Shown: positions 7,341 to 17,924 of the stretch, one piece after another
Layout: every line of letters begins with the position of its first letter
How positions within the stretch are numbered: the stretch's first letter is position 1
NCBI GenBank assembly: GCA_026710865.1
Contig: JAPOQG010000272.1
Coordinates: 1-32,462 of the forward strand
Direction of reading: 5' to 3'
Length of the DNA stretch: 32,462 bases
Source of the DNA: Acidimicrobiaceae bacterium
GTDB taxonomy: Bacteria; Actinomycetota; Acidimicrobiia; Acidimicrobiales; Aldehydirespiratoraceae
Translations under genes and position numbers: made by a program
Notes under the pieces: model-generated
Database searches by the model: none
Told to the model about the DNA's origin: nothing
The model's input: the letters and a program-made list of their open reading frames with translations, nothing else

Positions 7341-9802
7341 GCGCGGGGGGCCGAGTTGGCCGGATCGTAGGCCGGTTCGGCCAGCACCGTGGCGGTCCGG
7401 CGCTCCCCCAGCAGGTCGAGCTCGAACGTCGATCCCGGCGCCTCGAAGGAGGGGGCCACGTACACGAAGGCCAGGCTGCGGCCCACGGTGTGGCCCCAAG
7501 CGCCGCTGGTGGCGATGCCCATGACGTTTCCGTCGGCGTCGAAGGCGGGCTCGTTGCCGCGGACGTCGTTGTCGGTGGCGTCCACCTCGCAGTACACCAG
7601 CACCATCGACAGCGGCTCGGGCTGGTCGCGCCGGGCCACGGTGGCGTCGCGGCCGATGAAGGGCCGGCTCAGGTCCACGAACCGCTCCAGGCGGGCCTCT
7701 ATCGGGGTGATCTCGGTGGTGAGCTCGGAGCCCCACGCCTTGTAGGCCTTCTCGATGCGCATCACGTTCATGGCGTAGCTGCCGAAGTGGACCATCCCGT
7801 GGGGCTCCCCCACGGCCACCACCGCGTCGTAGAGCTCGGCCAGACGGTCGATCGGGCAGTGCAGCTCCCAGCCCAGCTCGCCCACGTACGACACCCGCAA
7901 GGCCAGGCACGGAACGCCGGCGACGGTGATCTCGGCCGCGGTCAGCCACCGGAAGGCCTCGTTGTTGAGGTCGGCGCCGGTGAGCGGGGCCAGCACGTCG
8001 CGGGCCCGGGGGCCGGTCACGGCCAGTATCCCGGTGGAGTCGGTGACGTCGCTGACGGTCACGTCGGCGCCGTCGTCCACGTGCTGTACCAGCCAGTCGA
8101 GGTCGTGGCTCTGGCCCATGATGGCCGACGTCAGGTAGAAGCGGTCCGGCGCGAGCCGGGCGACGGTCATCTCGCACTCGATGCCGCCCAACTCGGTGAG
8201 CATGTGCGTCAGCCGGATCCCGCCGTCGCGGGCCGGCAGGCGGTTGGCCGACAGGCGGTCGAGCAGGGCGGCCGCATCAGCCCCGGACACCTCGAAGGAG
8301 GCGAAGGCGGTGATGTCGGCGATCCCGACCCGCTCGCGCACCCCCCGAACCTCGTCCCCCACCGGGTCGAAGGCGTTGGAGCGGCGGAACGAGTGCCGTT
8401 CGCCGGCGCCGTCGGGCGAGTAGTACTGGGGCCGCTCCCAGCCGTACACCTCCTGCCACTGGGCCCCCAAGCGGTCGAGGCGGTCGTAGATGGGGTTGGT
8501 CTTCTGGGGCCGGCCCGCGGCCCGGAACTCGCCGGGCAGGCGCACCTGGTACATCTCGTGGTACTCGTCGGTGGCCTTGGCGATGGCGAAGACCGACCTG
8601 GGGCCGGTGTGGTCGCCGAAGCGGCGGGGGTCCATGCCCCTCACGTTGATCTCGGTCTGGCCGTGGACCATCCACTGGGCCAGGTACTTGCCCGCGCCCG
8701 GGCCCTGGGTGATGCCGATCGAGGCGCCGTTGCAGTGCCAGTAGTTGCGCAGCCCCGGCGCCGGACCCATCAGGTACCCGGAGTCGGGGGTGTGGGTGAT
8801 GGGCCCCGACACGATCTGCTTGACCCCGGCGTCGGCGAAGGCCGGGATGCGCATGGCCGCGAACTCGAGGCACTCCTCGAGCACGTCGACGTTCTCGCCG
8901 GTGAGGTGGAAGTCGTGGGCCCAGTCGATGCCCTCGACGCCGTACACCCTGGAGTCGGACATCTCGTAGGGGCCGACCAGCAGGCCGTCGATCTCGCGGC
9001 GGTAGTAGCACGATGACCTGGGGTCGCGGGTGACCGGCGGCTCGAAGCCGAGGTCGATCATGGCCTGCATGGGCTCGGTGACCAGGTACTGGTGGATGAC
9101 CGACACGATGGGCACGTCGAGTCCGACCATGGCCCCGAGCTGGGGTGCGTAGTGGCCGGCCGCGTTGACGACGTGCTCGCACACGATCCGGTAGCTGTCG
9201 TCGGCGCCCTTTCCGTGCATGCCGCCGGGGGTGGCGATGATCTCCCAGCGCCCGTCGGGCAGGCGGCTCATGCCGGTGACCATCGTGTGGCGCCGGATCT
9301 CGCAGCCGCGGTTGCGGGCGCCCCGGGCCATGGCGTTGGTGCAGCCCGACGGGTCGGTCCAACCGTCCTTGGGCGTGTAGAACCCCAGCTGCACGTCGCT
9401 GAGGTCCTCCAGCAGCGGATGGAGCTCGCGGATCTCCGACGGCGAGATCAGGTGCGACTCGATGCCGACCTGGGTGAGCATGGCGTGCACGTAGCGGTGC
9501 CAGTCGACCTCGTCGTCGGTGCGGGCCAGCCGGATGGCGCCGCAGCCGTGCCAGCCGGCCGACAGCCCGGTCTCGGCCTCCAGGCGGGGGTACAGGGCCA
9601 CCGCCTCCTCGTGGACCTTGGCCATGTTCAGGTCGCCGATGAAGTTGGGGATCAGCCCGGCCGCGTGCCACGTGGACCCCGAGGTCAGCTCGCCCTTCTC
9701 CAGCAGGATGGTGTCGGTCCAGCCCTCCTGGGCCAGGTAGTACAGCAGGCCCACCCCCATGGCCCCGCCGCCGATGATCACACACCGCGCCTCTTGCGTC
9801 AC
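7337..9802 (-). CDS. Dimethylglycine/sarcosine dehydrogenase-like flavoprotein with GcvT domain
   Basis: An 821-residue fusion of a DAO-type FAD domain (1-~370), a FAO_M linker (~370-430) and a GcvT folate-binding domain (~430-821). The Rossmann motif is VIIGGGAMG at the N-terminus. GSTWHAAG (~42-49) holds the histidine that covalently binds FAD in dimethylglycine dehydrogenase. The GcvT part shows VSYVGELGWELHCP and MNVMRIEKAYKAWGSELTTE. The family oxidatively demethylates N-methyl amino acids and passes the C1 unit to tetrahydrofolate. The N-terminal block IPNFIGDLNMAKVH differs from the second copy at 17,925-20,384, so the substrates probably differ. The start is GTG 9802 after GAGGAGG. 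It is first gene of the operon with the 33-codon ORF and mttB. Confidence 0.9.
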   Translation of the reverse strand: MTQEARCVIIGGGAMGVGLLYYLAQEGWTDTILLEKGELTSGSTWHAAGLIPNFIGDLNMAKVHEEAVALYPRLEAETGLSAGWHGCGAIRLARTDDEVDWHRYVHAMLTQVGIESHLISPSEIRELHPLLEDLSDVQLGFYTPKDGWTDPSGCTNAMARGARNRGCEIRRHTMVTGMSRLPDGRWEIIATPGGMHGKGADDSYRIVCEHVVNAAGHYAPQLGAMVGLDVPIVSVIHQYLVTEPMQAMIDLGFEPPVTRDPRSSCYYRREIDGLLVGPYEMSDSRVYGVEGIDWAHDFHLTGENVDVLEECLEFAAMRIPAFADAGVKQIVSGPITHTPDSGYLMGPAPGLRNYWHCNGASIGITQGPGAGKYLAQWMVHGQTEINVRGMDPRRFGDHTGPRSVFAIAKATDEYHEMYQVRLPGEFRAAGRPQKTNPIYDRLDRLGAQWQEVYGWERPQYYSPDGAGERHSFRRSNAFDPVGDEVRGVRERVGIADITAFASFEVSGADAAALLDRLSANRLPARDGGIRLTHMLTELGGIECEMTVARLAPDRFYLTSAIMGQSHDLDWLVQHVDDGADVTVSDVTDSTGILAVTGPRARDVLAPLTGADLNNEAFRWLTAAEITVAGVPCLALRVSYVGELGWELHCPIDRLAELYDAVVAVGEPHGMVHFGSYAMNVMRIEKAYKAWGSELTTEITPIEARLERFVDLSRPFIGRDATVARRDQPEPLSMVLVYCEVDATDNDVRGNEPAFDADGNVMGIATSGAWGHTVGRSLAFVYVAPSFEAPGSTFELDLLGERRTATVLAEPAYDPANSAPRA

Positions 9803-10108
9803 GGCCCCTCCTCAAGGTGTGTGCACGAGCACCGCGTCAGAAGCGCGCGGCGAATCGAGAGTGTAGTTGCAGCGCGCCCGCGCGTGGACCAGAGAGCGAC
9901 AGAATCAAGCGCCGGGCCAGCTTGCGGCATCCATGTTCGCCGCCATAATGGATGTCTACAGGGCCAAGCTGCCCCCGGCCGCAACCGCCTGAGGCTCAGG
10001 GGTGACCGGCGCGGTGTCGGGTAAACGTTCGGCCGGCGTCGCCCGTGCAGCCGAGCCCTGCACCGCAGCGGTCACCCCCGCCGCCGGCTTGACTAACGAA
10101 GAAGCTGT
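9803..10108. other. 306-bp non-coding gap with a candidate promoter
   Basis: No supported gene. TACACT on the minus strand (9865-9860) is a possible -10 for the DMGDH-mttB operon, about 58 nt before its GTG. A perfect 10-bp inverted repeat, GGGGTGACCG (9999-10008) and CGGTCACCCC (10069-10078), has a 60-nt loop. A small hairpin CCTGA-GGC-TCAGG spans 9988-10000 and could terminate the upstream HTH gene. The gap marks the left edge of the defence island. Confidence 0.35.
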
Positions 10109-10423
10109 TCAGAGGTCCAGACCCAGCGACTCTACATCGCGGTGCCGAGGCGTCGACCCAATGGCGGCGGAGTCGAACTGTCGCTCAGCCTCCGAGCTTG
10201 AGATCCCCAGCACCTCCCCGATCTGCCGCCACGAGGCGCCACCCCCGCGGGCCAGCTCAACCGCTCCTCGGATCTCGTCCTCGCCCAGGCTCCGCATGTC
10301 CGCCAAGAGCCCGAGGAAATACTCAGCGACAGGAACCTCGTTCTCGGGCGACGGCCCCTCAGTCTCGAACCAGTCCGCGATCTTCTCAGCCTGCCGGATG
10401 ACTTCACGACGCGGCCGCGGCAT
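10109..10423 (-). CDS. Small HTH protein, copy 2 (antitoxin-like)
   Basis: 104 residues and one of three intact paralogues in the island. The conserved N-terminal block is EKIADWFETEGPSPEN (about 13-28), followed by VAEYF. The C-terminal half carries the helix-turn-helix-like pattern GASWRQIGEVLGISSSEAER (about 62-81), as in proteins that scan DNA with a WxxIGxxLGxS motif. The ATG at 10423 is preceded by TATAGT and a GGAGG-like stretch. It begins 7 nt after the stop of the toxin-like ORF, so the copy 1 / toxin-like / copy 2 set is compact. No toxin-like ORF follows it. A role as antitoxin or small regulator is inferred from context and paralogy. Confidence 0.7.
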   Translation of the reverse strand: MPRPRREVIRQAEKIADWFETEGPSPENEVPVAEYFLGLLADMRSLGEDEIRGAVELARGGGASWRQIGEVLGISSSEAERQFDSAAIGSTPRHRDVESLGLDL

Positions 10424-10429
10424 GCCTCC

Positions 10430-10435
10430 ACTATA
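10430..10435 (-). promoter_or_regulatory. Leaderless-type -10 (TATAGT) of HTH copy 2
   Basis: TATAGT ends 6 nt before the ATG at 10423. The stretch from CCTATAGT to the start and first codons (ATGCCGCG) is almost identical upstream of HTH copy 3 at 17,871-17,892, showing that the promoter was duplicated along with the gene. Confidence 0.6.
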
Positions 10436-10595
10436 GGTACTTGCTCCGGGCAGGCATAGCGTGAGCGATCAGGTCGCCCTCATCCATCCTCACAACACCG
10501 ACCTCCAAGATCCGTCCGAAGCCGTCGTCACCCACAAGGATCGTCATGTCGCCCTCGGGAACGGCCTTGAACGCATTCCGGTATGCGTGCAGCAT
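10431..10595 (-). CDS. 54-residue toxin-like small protein overlapping HTH copy 1
   Basis: It opens at ATG 10595 inside the 3' end of HTH copy 1 in another frame and ends at TAG 10433-10431. The sequence starts MLHAYRNAFKAVPEGDMTIL and ends LIAHAMPARSKYL. The core pattern (LVG.D..GRILEVGVV, then HAMPAR.K[YF]L) is one I recognise from short actinobacterial proteins encoded directly after small HTH proteins, a layout typical of type II toxin-antitoxin pairs. I do not know an established family name. An in-frame TGA four codons upstream fixes the start. The overlap means translation is coupled to the preceding HTH gene. The toxin role is inference. Confidence 0.6.
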   Translation of the reverse strand: MLHAYRNAFKAVPEGDMTILVGDDGFGRILEVGVVRMDEGDLIAHAMPARSKYL

Positions 10596-10935
10596 CCCGG
10601 AGTCGGATCACATCTTCGACCGTCGGCGCCTCGGCCACCTGCTCGTGGAGGACGGGTTTAGAGTCCATCAGATCCGCTGCTCGGCTGAACTGCGCCTCGG
10701 ACTCTGCGGCCGACTTGCCGAGAGCCTCGCCGATCTCCAGCCACGACGCCCCGGCCTTTCGGGCGGCAACGACCAGCTCGGCGATCTCGGCCCGAGCCGA
10801 GTCCCTTTCCTCGGAGATGTACTCGAGGTAATACTCCTTGACCGGTCGCCTGTTCTCCGGCGACGGGCCCTCAGCCTCGAACCAGTCGGCAAGCTCCTCC
10901 GCCTCGTCCATGGCCTCCTGGAGGGACCGGTGCAT
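10528..10935 (-). CDS. Small HTH protein, copy 1, with C-terminal extension (antitoxin-like)
   Basis: 135 residues from ATG 10935. It shares EEAEELADWFEAEGPSPEN-type N-terminal and GASWLEIGEALGKSAAESEA HTH-like blocks with copies 2 and 3. Unlike them, it continues for about 40 residues past the HTH (VLHEQVAEAPTVEDVIRLRD). The last ~20 codons overlap the toxin-like ORF and may be only the run-out of the frame. A TATGGT -10 sits 6 nt before the ATG and no ribosome site is visible, so a leaderless transcript is likely. The open frame extends upstream to 11046, but that part lies over the promoter and the vapC 3' end. Probable antitoxin and autoregulator of the small operon. Confidence 0.68.
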   Translation of the reverse strand: MHRSLQEAMDEAEELADWFEAEGPSPENRRPVKEYYLEYISEERDSARAEIAELVVAARKAGASWLEIGEALGKSAAESEAQFSRAADLMDSKPVLHEQVAEAPTVEDVIRLRDAARIPECVQGRSRGRHDDPCG

Positions 10936-10941
10936 GCGCCC

Positions 10942-10947
10942 ACCATA
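10942..10947 (-). promoter_or_regulatory. Leaderless-type -10 (TATGGT) of HTH copy 1
   Basis: TATGGT ends 6 nt before the ATG at 10935. The spacing is the same as for HTH copies 2 and 3 and for tetR. Confidence 0.5.
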
Positions 10948-10982
10948 GACAGTGCCGCCGCCCCGAATCGGAGGGGGCGCAG

Positions 10983-11366
10983 TCAGCGCAAGTCCCTCCA
11001 CGTCCAGGGGGCGCCATCGACCAGCAGTTCCGGATCGCCAGTCCACAGGGTCGCCCGGTTGGCCGCCGCGGTGGCTGCGGCGAACGCGTCGGCATACGGC
11101 ATCGGATACGCGGCCTTGATGCGAGCGGCCCGCAGCACTCGCTCGACGCCGGGCACCTCGACGGTCAGGCGGCGCCGAAGATCTCGCAGTACGTCTGACG
11201 CGGCATCCTCCCCGACACGCCGGCAGAGGACGTAGAACACCTCGCCCAGGTTGATCTAGCTGACCAGCGGCCTGGTGCGGTCCAGCAACTCAGCAACCGC
11301 AGACGATGTCGGCTCGGCGTCTTCCAGGTAACTGAGAATGGCCCACGAGTCCAGGACGACGCTCAT
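10983..11366 (-). pseudogene. vapC: VapC-type PIN-domain toxin interrupted by an amber codon
   Basis: The frame from ATG 11366 reads MSVVLDSWAILSYLE, the PIN-domain start with its first acidic residue (D6). It then hits TAG at 11258-11256 after PLVS and resumes in the same frame with INLGEVFYVLCRRVGED, ...YPMPYADAFAAATA and TLWTGDPELL to the stop at 10983. The acidic positions E (GEVFY), D (YADAFA) and D (TGDPEL) are all kept. Reading the TAG as tryptophan (TGG) gives the usual S-W-I-N-L-G-E sequence and a normal 127-residue toxin. It therefore looks like a single recent nonsense mutation, or a sequencing error. The start overlaps vapB by 4 nt. Confidence 0.82.
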
Positions 11367-11593
11367 TCGGAGCGCTCACGCAGGCGGTCGGCGCGGCGCT
11401 GCTCGCCGAGGCAAGCGACGAGGCCCATGCCCTTGAACCGGCCGCGCAGTGCCTTAGCGCTGCCGACCGGGCGCAGCGCCACATGATCGTCGCATTGCCA
11501 GAACACGACCTCGTCGCCCGCGTCGATGCCGAAACTCTCCCGCAGTTCCTTCGGTATGACGACTTGGCCCTTGGCTCCGACCCGATGAGTCAT
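11363..11593 (-). CDS. vapB: AbrB/MazE-type antitoxin of the vapBC pair
   Basis: 76 residues with a SpoVT-AbrB swapped-hairpin DNA-binding domain at the N-terminus (THRVGAKGQVVIPKELRESF, then GIDAGDEVVFW). The hydrophilic C-terminal tail (RFKGMGLVACLGEQRRADRL) would wrap the toxin. The gene precedes vapC with an ATGA overlap, the normal order for VapBC, where the antitoxin neutralises the RNase toxin and represses the operon. Because the toxin is interrupted here, the antitoxin may be an orphan maintained by lag or by another toxin. The start is ATG 11593 with a GGAG-like site 4-7 nt upstream. Confidence 0.85.
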   Translation of the reverse strand: MTHRVGAKGQVVIPKELRESFGIDAGDEVVFWQCDDHVALRPVGSAKALRGRFKGMGLVACLGEQRRADRLRERSE

Positions 11594-11690
11594 GCTCCGT
11601 AGTATTGCCTAGCTGTCGGGGACCGTGCGGCGAAGAGTCAGCGGCGGGCGCAACCCGGTGCCGCCCGCTGCACGGGCGTTGCAGCGATGA

Positions 11691-12395
11691 TCACAGGGCG
11701 TTGCTCGGAAGCGACCGCGGCAGGGAGGCGACGATGCCGGCGGTCTCGACGCTCACGGCGACGAGGCGGCGCAGGTGCCGTATCAGGTTGAACGGCTCAG
11801 CGGCCCAGGCGTGCCAGCCGTTGGGGTCGTCGACGATACCGGAGGGCTTGTCGTGTTTGACTCGCAGGCTCTCGATGGCCCAGTGAAGCGGCGAGCGCCC
11901 CGACACGGTGTAGTGGTGGGCCTCGGCCGGGATGCCGACGAGGCGGCAGCGGTCGTTGATGATGAGCACGCTGCGGTCCTCGTTGGCGTGGCCGCGGCCT
12001 CCGCCCCAACGCATCTTCGAGTCGATCCGATAGGCGCCGGGATCGGCGGCGCCCTCGTCGGGCTCGCCGTCGACGAGACACACGAGCGGGTACTCCTCGA
12101 CGGTCTCGTAGCCGACATGCAGATCGATCAGGCTGCGGCCGGCCACCCGGAACGCCTCGAAGTCGTCGGCGAGGGGGAGGCGCGGCAGGCTGCGCTGCAG
12201 GTCGTGGCGGTAGCGCTCGCGCCAGTCCGGCGCGTGCATCACGCCGTAGGCGTACTCCCATATGTCGTCTTTGGTGACGTCAGGGCCGTAGCGGACCCGG
12301 AACTGCGCGAGCGCCCAGTCGGTGACGTTGTCGTCGCCGGCGCCCTCGAACTCAGGGCCCAGATCGAGCATGTCATTCATTTCGAGCCCGCCCAT
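11691..12395 (-). CDS. Split C-terminal specificity domain of a type ISP-like restriction enzyme
   Basis: 234 residues that match the end of single-polypeptide (type ISP / LlaGI-like) restriction-modification enzymes as I know them. Key blocks are DVTKDDIWEYAYGVMHAPDW, RERYRHDLQRSLPRLPLADD, AGRSLIDLHVGYE, then GRSPLHWAIESLRVKHDKPS, GIVDDPNGW and a final helix with VAVSVETAGIVASLP. In relatives these follow the methyltransferase in the same chain. Here the domain is a separate ORF from ATG 12395 (GGAG 8 nt upstream), with an in-frame TGA 27 nt further up, so no change of repeat number in the array can fuse it to the large protein directly. It could act in trans as a target-recognition subunit, or be the stranded end of a broken gene. 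Confidence 0.75.
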   Translation of the reverse strand: MGGLEMNDMLDLGPEFEGAGDDNVTDWALAQFRVRYGPDVTKDDIWEYAYGVMHAPDWRERYRHDLQRSLPRLPLADDFEAFRVAGRSLIDLHVGYETVEEYPLVCLVDGEPDEGAADPGAYRIDSKMRWGGGRGHANEDRSVLIINDRCRLVGIPAEAHHYTVSGRSPLHWAIESLRVKHDKPSGIVDDPNGWHAWAAEPFNLIRHLRRLVAVSVETAGIVASLPRSLPSNAL

Positions 12396-12460
12396 GCAGC
12401 GTCTCCGGGAGGAGCTGTGTCATCCATCACTCTGCGGCCGAGCGCGCCGTTCCGAAGGCA

Positions 12461-12486
12461 GGGGCCGCAGTCTCGCGAGCGGCCCC
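12461..12486. other. Perfect 8-bp hairpin between the tail array and the split domain
   Basis: GGGGCCGC (12461-12468) pairs with GCGGCCCC (12479-12486) around a 10-nt loop. It lies between the last array stop (12524) and the next start (12395). It may stabilise an mRNA end or weakly terminate. No U-tract is present. Confidence 0.4.
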
Positions 12487-12889
12487 GGTCGGTCACCGGC
12501 TGTGGACGACCCATACAGTCGGCTCAATTCGGGGCCGGGCGACCGCGCGGCAGGGCGCGGGTCTGCTGGCCGGGACCCATCAGGTGAAGATCCGGCACCT
12601 GGGCCGCCGCGAGCGCACCGAAGACGGCCATGTTCGACGGCCCCGCGATCACGATCGCCTCTGCCGCGGGATCGCTCGGGTCTGGCGCGAGCCGTTGATT
12701 AAGGCCAGGTCCGGGATGGTCGTGGCCGCCAAGGCTTGAAAGGTCATGTTGGACGTGCCCGAGATCAAGATCGTCTCCGCCGGGGGATCGCTCGGGTCGG
12801 CTGGTTGGTGCCCGAGGCGCTGAGATCGGCCGGCACTCCGGTTGCGAGGGCCGCGAAGATCGCTCTGTTGTTGGGTGACGCCACCAAGA

Positions 12890-12901
12890 CCCCCCCCCCC
12901 C
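12890..12901 (-). repeat. G12 homopolymer between array units U2 and U3
   Basis: Twelve consecutive C on the plus strand (G12 in the coding sense). With a ribosome in the third frame, G12 leads to U5 in register, G13 (or G10) to U3, and G11 (or G14) to U4. Each was read out by hand without meeting a stop before the in-register unit. Tracts of this length are prone to slippage. Confidence 0.85.
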
Positions 12902-12906
12902 GGCGT

Positions 12907-17397
<4,491 letters not shown>

Positions 17398-17460
17398 CAC
17401 ATCAGTCACGCACGGCTCAGCATAGACAGAATGCCGGCCGCACGGCAGCGGCCGACCCAA

Positions 17461-17538
17461 CGGGAGCGGCCCCTCAGCCTCGAACCAGCCCGCGATCTCC
17501 TCCGCGTGCCGAATAGTTCCATGAAGCGGTCGCGGCAG
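17461..17538 (-). pseudogene. Truncated fourth copy of the small HTH gene
   Basis: The minus strand encodes LPRPLHGTIRHAEEIAGWFE followed by AEGPLPLG. It aligns with the first ~28 residues of HTH copy 2 (MPRPRREVIRQAEKIADWFE then TEGPSPEN). It breaks off at the GPSPEN position and runs in the same frame into the ISP-like ORF. No ATG is in frame. The truncation point probably marks the boundary where the restriction gene was joined. Confidence 0.6.
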
Positions 17539-17540
17539 GC

Positions 17541-17873
17541 TCAGAGACCTAGTGCCGGCATCTCGGGCTCCGGGTCTCGTGTCTCCTCCTGCGCGGTCTG
17601 CGCCAACTCGACGGCGGGACCGAAGCGGTTCTCAGCGTCTGCGGACGAGATGTCGAGAGCCTCGCCGATCTGAAGCCACGAGACCCCAGCGTTGCGGGCG
17701 GCCAAGACTGCCTCTGCGATCTCGCGGCCATCGCCCAAGCTCACGGCATCGACAACGCACCCAACGAAGAACTCCGAGACCGGCCTCTGATTCTCCGGCG
17801 GCGGGCCGTGCCGCTCAAACCAGTCAGCAAGCTCCTCCGCCTCGTCGATGACCTCTTCAAGAGACCGCGGCAT
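17541..17873 (-). CDS. Small HTH protein, copy 3 (antitoxin-like)
   Basis: 110 residues with the same plan as copies 1 and 2. The N-terminal block is EAEELADWFERHGPPPEN (about 11-28), followed by VSEFF. The HTH-like segment is GVSWLQIGEALDISSADAEN (about 67-86), with an acidic proline-containing tail (ETRDPEPEMPALGL). ATG 17873 lies 7 nt after a TATAGT -10. The upstream sequence and first codons nearly repeat those of copy 2 about 7.4 kb away, so the two are direct repeats bracketing the island. No toxin-like ORF is attached. It is probably a stand-alone regulator or orphan antitoxin. Confidence 0.7.
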   Translation of the reverse strand: MPRSLEEVIDEAEELADWFERHGPPPENQRPVSEFFVGCVVDAVSLGDGREIAEAVLAARNAGVSWLQIGEALDISSADAENRFGPAVELAQTAQEETRDPEPEMPALGL

Positions 17874-17880
17874 GACCTCA

Positions 17881-17886
17881 ACTATA
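17881..17886 (-). promoter_or_regulatory. Leaderless-type -10 (TATAGT) of HTH copy 3
   Basis: TATAGT ends 7 nt before ATG 17873, within the duplicated block shared with HTH copy 2. Confidence 0.6.
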
Positions 17887-17924
17887 GGTGCAGAGCTAGG
17901 GCCGGTCGAGTCAGGCTCCTGCGG

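Noticed and set aside
9799-9984. 61-codon frame upstream of the first DMGDH-like gene
   Set aside because: No ribosome site, atypical composition, and it overlaps the candidate promoter of the operon.
9999-10078. Inverted repeat as a rho-independent terminator
   Set aside because: The 10-bp arms are separated by 60 nt and no U-tract follows; mentioned only as part of the gap.
10983-11258. An independent 85-residue protein starting at 11240
   Set aside because: It is the downstream part of the interrupted vapC frame and lacks the first acidic residue of the PIN fold.
12890-12901. Homopolymer dismissed as sequencing or assembly error
   Set aside because: Possible for any single tract. However, two G12 tracts plus a (GA)15 in one phase-variable type of gene, with every resulting frame ending on an in-register unit, is hard to explain as error. 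Kept as a finding.
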